The notes under the pieces were generated by a model. That model worked only from the letters and a program-made list of their open reading frames with translations. It was not told the DNA's origin and ran no database searches. Of a DNA stretch of 5,460 bases, positions 1-5,460 are shown piece after piece (the first letter of the stretch is position 1; each line of letters opens with the position of its first letter). Origin of the DNA: Rhodoferax sp. (lineage in GTDB: Bacteria; Pseudomonadota; Gammaproteobacteria; Burkholderiales; Burkholderiaceae_C); contig JAIFMR010000057.1 of the NCBI GenBank assembly GCA_020048255.1, positions 1-5,460 of the forward strand. The letters are read 5' to 3'. A program made the position numbers and the translations under genes.

Positions 1-898
1 CAAGGTCGTCTTCACTGGCCTTGACAATGAAGATGCCCCCACCGCTGGTGGCATCTACATGGGCAAGGTCGGCACGGACAGAAGCCTGACAACGCTGGTG
101 GCGATCGGTGACACGGTGCCGGGCGTCACGAACGCCGGTGGCAACACACTCAACCGCATCGGTGAAGGCCTGTCCTTCGACGGCCGCTACCTGTCGTTCT
201 GGGGCGCCTGGGGCAGTGAGACCCACACCGTCACGAAGACCTGCCCGGCTGACGGCAACAAGGCAGTGATCGCCTACTGCTTCGACAAGGACGACAACGG
301 AACACCTAACGACGGCATCTACGACTTCGAAGTCCCAGAACACCAGGGCATCTTCCAGAAAGACACCCTCACTGGCGCGCTGAAGCTGGTCGCACAAACC
401 GGCTCCGAGTACGACGACTTCCTGTTCTGGAACTTCTCCGGCAACGCCGGACAGGACGGTGATGTGGTCTCTGAAGAGGAAGAAGGCGCACGCTGGCGCT
501 CCAGCGCCTTCATTGCCGCTGACGGGCAGAAGGTCGTCTTCAAGGCCCTGGAGACCGACAATGCGTTTGGCCTGTACCTCGACCTTGATGTCAGCGACCT
601 CACCGACCCGTTCGCGCTGCTGACTTCTGAAATGTTTGGTGAAGTGCTGGACTCCGCCGCCACCGGCTTGTCGATCACAGCGCTGGGGATTGAGCGTGAC
701 TCCTTCCGCAACGGCTGGCTGGTGGTGAATGCGAGCATGGAAGGCACCATCAATGGCGAGGATCTCGGCTGGGCGGGTGTCTACATCACCCAAGTGCCCG
801 AGCCAGCCAGTCTGGCCCTGGTGGGCTTGGCATTGGGCCTGATGGCCTTCTCACGGCGTCGTCATGCAAATGATCCGTCTGGTGATTTCACAGCCTAA
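1..898 (+). CDS. PEP-CTERM sorting domain-containing exported protein, 5'-truncated
   Basis: The reading frame is open from the left edge (first full codon at base 2), so the true start and signal peptide lie outside; about 298 codons are visible. The C-terminus is a textbook PEP-CTERM signal: V-P-E-P at bases 794-805, a hydrophobic helix (SLALVGLALGLMAF), then an Arg cluster (SRRR). In this family the signal targets exported proteins to the exosortase/EpsH system, which cleaves near the PEP motif in the inner membrane and usually serves exopolysaccharide-producing Gram-negatives. The body has recurring beta-rich motifs: 'KVVF' occurs at bases 2-13 and again near 530-541, each followed by a 'G-[IL]-Y' element, as in repeat proteins of propeller-like fold. 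An acidic loop (DKDDNGTPND, near bases 284-313) could bind calcium, and two Cys flank that area. The tail runs 11 residues past the Arg cluster, longer than usual. Precise function is unknown. Phe codons are almost all TTC. Confidence 0.9.
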   Translation, partial: KVVFTGLDNEDAPTAGGIYMGKVGTDRSLTTLVAIGDTVPGVTNAGGNTLNRIGEGLSFDGRYLSFWGAWGSETHTVTKTCPADGNKAVIAYCFDKDDNGTPNDGIYDFEVPEHQGIFQKDTLTGALKLVAQTGSEYDDFLFWNFSGNAGQDGDVVSEEEEGARWRSSAFIAADGQKVVFKALETDNAFGLYLDLDVSDLTDPFALLTSEMFGEVLDSAATGLSITALGIERDSFRNGWLVVNASMEGTINGEDLGWAGVYITQVPEPASLALVGLALGLMAFSRRRHANDPSGDFTA

Positions 899-3800
899 AA
901 CTAACCTTAATGGAGAAACGTATGAAATCGCAAAAAATGAATACCACCCGCTTGGCAATGGCCATGGCAGGTTGGCTGTTGGTTGCCGGGGTCGGCTCAA
1001 GCGCTCTGGCTCAGACACAAACCAAGGACCAGATCCGGGACCAACTGAAGGATCAAACCGGGGATCAAACACCAGACCGAACGCGTGATCAAGACAGGTT
1101 GCGCGACCAGATTTACGGCAGCCAGTTGATGACGCAAAAGGAGCGTGCCGAATATCGGGCCCAAATGCGCTTACTGAAAACGGAGCAGGAGCGGGAGGCT
1201 TATCGTCTGGAGCATCACAAAAAAATGCAGGAGCGAGCCCGGTCAAGGGGTGTGACATTGCCTGAAACCCCGCCCAACCCACGCCCAGGAATGGGCCCTG
1301 GACCTGCAGCAGGGACAGGCACCAGCACAGGCCCTGGGCCGGGTGCCAATACCGGCACCAGCACTGGGCCGGGGCCGGGTGCAACGACCGGGGCCAGCAC
1401 CGGCCCAGGCTCTGGCGCCAAGACGAGCACGAGCACAGGCCCAGGTCCGAGCGCCAATACCGGAACAAGCACAGGCCCAGGCTCAAGCGCCAAGACCAGC
1501 ACGAGCACAGGCCCGGGTCCAAGTGCCAATACAGGTACCAGCACCGGCCCAGGCCCAGGCCCAGGCCCGGCCAAAAAACCGTAGTCCGATGCCTGGCTTG
1601 TCAACAAGCCTCTCACACCGTTCAGGCCAGCGCCTGAACGGCATTTCAGAAAAGTACTTTCGCCCCTTGAAAGGGACCGCTTTACTGATGGGAAATTTCA
1701 GGTTGCGGCTCCCGGCTGAAGAATCTCAGGCCGGCAGGCTCGTAGAATCCGGCTCCTGATGACTTGTCTTGCCCGCTCACCCTCCCATGGCCAAACGCTG
1801 CTGCTTTCCAAGCGCAGGCGCTTTGACATGCGGCTGCACCACAACGGCCCCCCTCACACGCGTTGAACCTTTTTGTTCAAGGTCGCGTGTGGAGTGTTTG
1901 TGTCGGTTACTTTTTTTGATTTCCTCCTGCTAGTTTCAGCTTCTACCGGGCCCATCGCATGAACGCCCTGGTGGCCGCTGCTTTGGTGCTGCTGGCAGGG
2001 GGTGCTGCGTGTTTGCTGCCCGTGCGCAATACCTGGCGCGCTGGCTTTGGCTTGGCGTCTCAGGCGCTGGCCACGCTGCTGGTCTGGTCAGCCGTTGGGC
2101 CCGTGTTGGCAGGCGCACATGAACCCGTGTTGGAGTTACCCTGGGCCTACCCAATTGGCGCAGTGCGCTTTCGACTCGATGCGCTGGGCGCCTTCTTTTT
2201 AAGCTGGTCGCTGCCCATGACGTTGCTGGGCGCTGTTTATGCCGTGGGCTACTTGCGCAAATACTTTGATGGGCCACGCCACGTGGGCGTACATTTTGGC
2301 CTGCTCAACATGATTTCGCTGTCGTTTTTGATGGTCTACACCGGGGAGCACGCCGTCACCTTTTTGATGGGCTGGGAGATCGCTGCGCTGTCGGCCTGGC
2401 TGCTGGTGATCTGGGACTACAGCAACCAGAAGGTGCGCTTTGCCGGTTTCAACTACCTGGTGTCAACCCATGTGGGCCTGATCTTTCTGGTGGCCGCGTT
2501 CATGATTTTGTACACCCAGACGCAAAGCTGGTACCTGGCAGACTTTGGCGTGTGGCTCAGCGGGCACCCGGGCAAGCTGCGCGACACGGTGTTTTTGCTG
2601 CTGGTGACCAGTTTTGGTTTGAAGTCGGCGTTTTTCCCGTTCCATTCGTGGTTGCCTCGGGCGCATGCCGCCGCACCGGCGCATGTGTCGGCACTGATGT
2701 CGGGTGTCATCCACAAGGCCGGGCTGTTTGCGCTGCTGCACTTTGTGCTGATTTCTGGCCAACCCGATGCCTGGATGGGCTGGTTTTTGATCGCTTTTGG
2801 CAGTATTTCGGCGGTGATTGGCGGGCTTTACACCGTGGGCCAACGGGATTTAAAGCGCTTGCTGGGGTATTCGAGCACCGAAAACGTGGGCATTGCCGGC
2901 ATTGGTATTGGCGTGGGCTGCCTGGGGCTGAGCTGGGACCTGCCCACGCTGGCGGCGCTGGGTTTTGGTGGCGGCCTGTTGCACATCCTGAACCACGCGT
3001 TTTTCAAATGCCAGCTGTTTTACGCCGCGGGTTGTGTGTATCAGGTCAAACACGGGGTGGATATGGAACGCCTGGGCGGCTTGGCGCGGCTGATGCCCAT
3101 CACCGCGCTGTGTTTTGGTGTCGGTGGCGTGGCCATTTCTGCCTTGCCACCCTTCAACGGTTTTGCCAGCGAGTTTTTGATTTACAGCGGCTTGTTTACG
3201 GGTGATGCCCTGGGCATCTGGGCCAAGCTGACACTGGCTGGGGTGGCCACGCTACTGGCCTTTGTCGGGGCGGTGTCAGCTTTAAGCATCACGCGGGCCT
3301 ACGGCGTGGTTTTTATGGGCAGCAGCCGCGACGACAGCTTGCCCGAGGGCCATGAACCCAGCCGCTGGATGCTGCTGCCTCTGGGCCTGCACACGGTGGG
3401 GACGGTGCTGCTGGGCCTGATGCCAGTGCTAGGGCTGGCATTGGTGGCCGCGCCTGTAGCCCTGTTTTTGCAGGCCAGCGCGCCCGATGTCTCCAGCGCT
3501 GCCCTGCAACATGTGCGCGAGGTATTGACACGGGTTGGCTGGATATCGGTGACAGTCGCCGCGCTGATTTCCGCAGTGTGGCTGCTGGTGGTTGGCCTGC
3601 GCCGGCAAGCGCCGCAAACGGGCCCAACCTGGGGTTGTGGCTACACAGCGGGCAGCGCACGGCTGCAATACACCGGTGCGAGTTTTTCCAAAGACTTTGC
3701 CAGCAACTACCACAACGTGCTGGCGCTGGTGAAACGCCAGAAAGCCCCGGCGGGTTACTTTCCGGCGGACAGTTATGTCATCACTGACTGTGTGGACGCG

Positions 3801-5460
3801 GTGGAGCGCCGTCTCTACAACGTGATCGGTCAGGGCGATGCGTCAGCCGGGTTGATCTCCAAACTGATGCACGAAGACGACCCGCGCCTGGCCTTTGCGT
3901 TGGGCCTGGCCGCCGTGGTGGCGATTGCCGCGCTGGTGCTGTTGACGCAAGGGGCCTTGCCATGAGCACCACGCTGATTGGTTTGACCGTGGCCCACCTG
4001 CTGGCAGTACTGCTGATGCCTTTTGCGCTGGTTGGCGTGATCAACCGCACCAAGTCCTGGTGGGCTGGGCGCAAGGGGCCACGGCTGACGCAGTCGTTTC
4101 ATGACCTGCACCGCCTGCTGGGCAAGCGCCCGGTGGTCAGCAACGTGGCCAGCCCGGTGTTCAGAATGGGGGCCTGGGCGGTGCTGGTGACCAGCTTGGG
4201 CGTGATGAGCATGAGCCCGCTGCTGGGCCAGTTTGCGCCGCTGCAGTTTTCACACGACTTTATTGCCGTGGCCTACACGCTGGGTCTCGGGCGGCTATTG
4301 TTGATGCTCTCAGCCATGGACGTGGGCAGCCCGTTTGAGGGCATGGGTGCCGCGCGTGAAGCCATGTTTGGCGCGTTTGCCGAACCGGCGCTGTTTTTGC
4401 TGATTGGCACGGCAAGTGCAGCCACCGGTTTTTACAGTTTTGCCGACCTGCTGGGCCACCTGCACCAGACGCCGTATTACCTGTGGGTGGTGTTGCCCTT
4501 GACGCTGGCGCTGCTGATCCTGCTGCAACTTGAGGCCGCCCGCGTGCCGGTGGACGATCCCACCACGCACCTGGAACTCACCATGATCCACGAGGTGATG
4601 ATTCTGGACCACAGCGGCCCCGAGCTGGCCGCCATGCAATACGCCGCCGGCCTGAAGATGACGCTGTACGCTGGCTTAATTGCGACCCTGCTCAACCCGT
4701 TCGGCCCCTTGGATGCACCGCTGGCCGCCACGGCCACCAGCCTGGCGCTGATGCTCGGCGTGGCCGGGGTGGTGGGCTGTGGTGAGTCCCTGGTGGCGCG
4801 GCTACCGCTGCGCTGGGTCACCCATTACGTCTGGCTCGCGGGCTGGCTGGTGCTGCTGGCCATGGGCCTGGTCGGCCTGACGGCATCGGGTTTGGGAGGT
4901 CTATGACACTGGCCCTGATCGCCTGCCTGATTGCCACCGTGATCCCGGTGTTTTTTGGCAAACTGGCCGTGGCCCCAACCTGGCTGAGCCTGCAGGCGCT
5001 GGCCTTGGGTTGGATCACGCTCACCCAGCACGGCACACTGGACGCCCACATGCTTGCCGCCGGGCTGGAGGTACTGTTGGTGCGGGCCTGGGCCGTGCCC
5101 TATTTGCTGCGCCGGGTGCTGCGTGACACCCCCGCGGCTGAGCTGGACGTGATGCCGTCCAACCTGTTTGCCTGGGGTGTGGCGGTGGCGCTGATTATTC
5201 TGGCGTTCAAGTTTGGCAACGGTGCCAGTGCCGAGGTGCGCGCCGTCACGCTGGGGGTGGTGGCTGCCACGGTGATGCTGGCTTTCATGGTGCTGGCCAC
5301 CAATGCCGAGCCGGCCGCGCAACTGGTGGCGGTGCTGTTCATGGAAAACGCGCTGGCGCTGTTTGAAACCCTGATGCCAGCACCCTGGCCGCTGCCGGTG
5401 CACCTGGGCATCAGCGCCGTGTATGTGGGCACAGCGGCCATTGGGGGCTGGTTGGTGCGT

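Overview
The window is GC-rich and looks like a betaproteobacterial chromosome, most likely Burkholderiales (Comamonadaceae-like). The pointers are a PEP-CTERM exported protein, a small secreted 'YGSQLM…ERAEYR' protein of a type I recall from that order, and a hydrogenase-4-like membrane operon in the gene order hyfB-hyfC-hyfE. Genus cannot be fixed from this sequence. Every supported gene is on the + strand.

Left part (1-1584): the 3' part of a PEP-CTERM-anchored, repeat-containing exported protein is followed after 23 bases by a small secreted protein. That protein carries two different tandem repeats: a 4-residue x-D-Q-x repeat after the signal peptide and a 12-residue Gly/Pro/Ser/Thr repeat (36 bp) forming its C-terminal half. 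Both look like surface or envelope proteins and may be co-transcribed.

Middle (1585-1958): a 374-bp gap with no supported gene. It holds two hairpins just after the repeat gene (the second is terminator-like), a weaker GC-rich hairpin, and a strong bulged hairpin about 70 bases ahead of the next operon, followed by a T-run.

Right part (1959-5460, continuing off the edge): three membrane-protein genes, each overlapping the next by 4 bases (ATGA). They are a HyfB/HycC-type NuoL/M/N-like proton-pumping subunit, a HyfC/HycD-type NuoH-like subunit and the start of a HyfE-type NuoK-like subunit. They form the membrane arm of a complex I-like enzyme of the group 4 [NiFe]-hydrogenase / energy-converting hydrogenase-related (Ehr) family. 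Whether it is a true hydrogenase or an Ehr complex depends on the large subunit, which would lie beyond the right edge.

No mobile element, CRISPR array, tRNA or rRNA was seen. I did not find a clearly new system. The best leads are the repeat-rich secreted protein, the structured leader ahead of the hyf genes, and the unresolved identity of the hyf-like complex.
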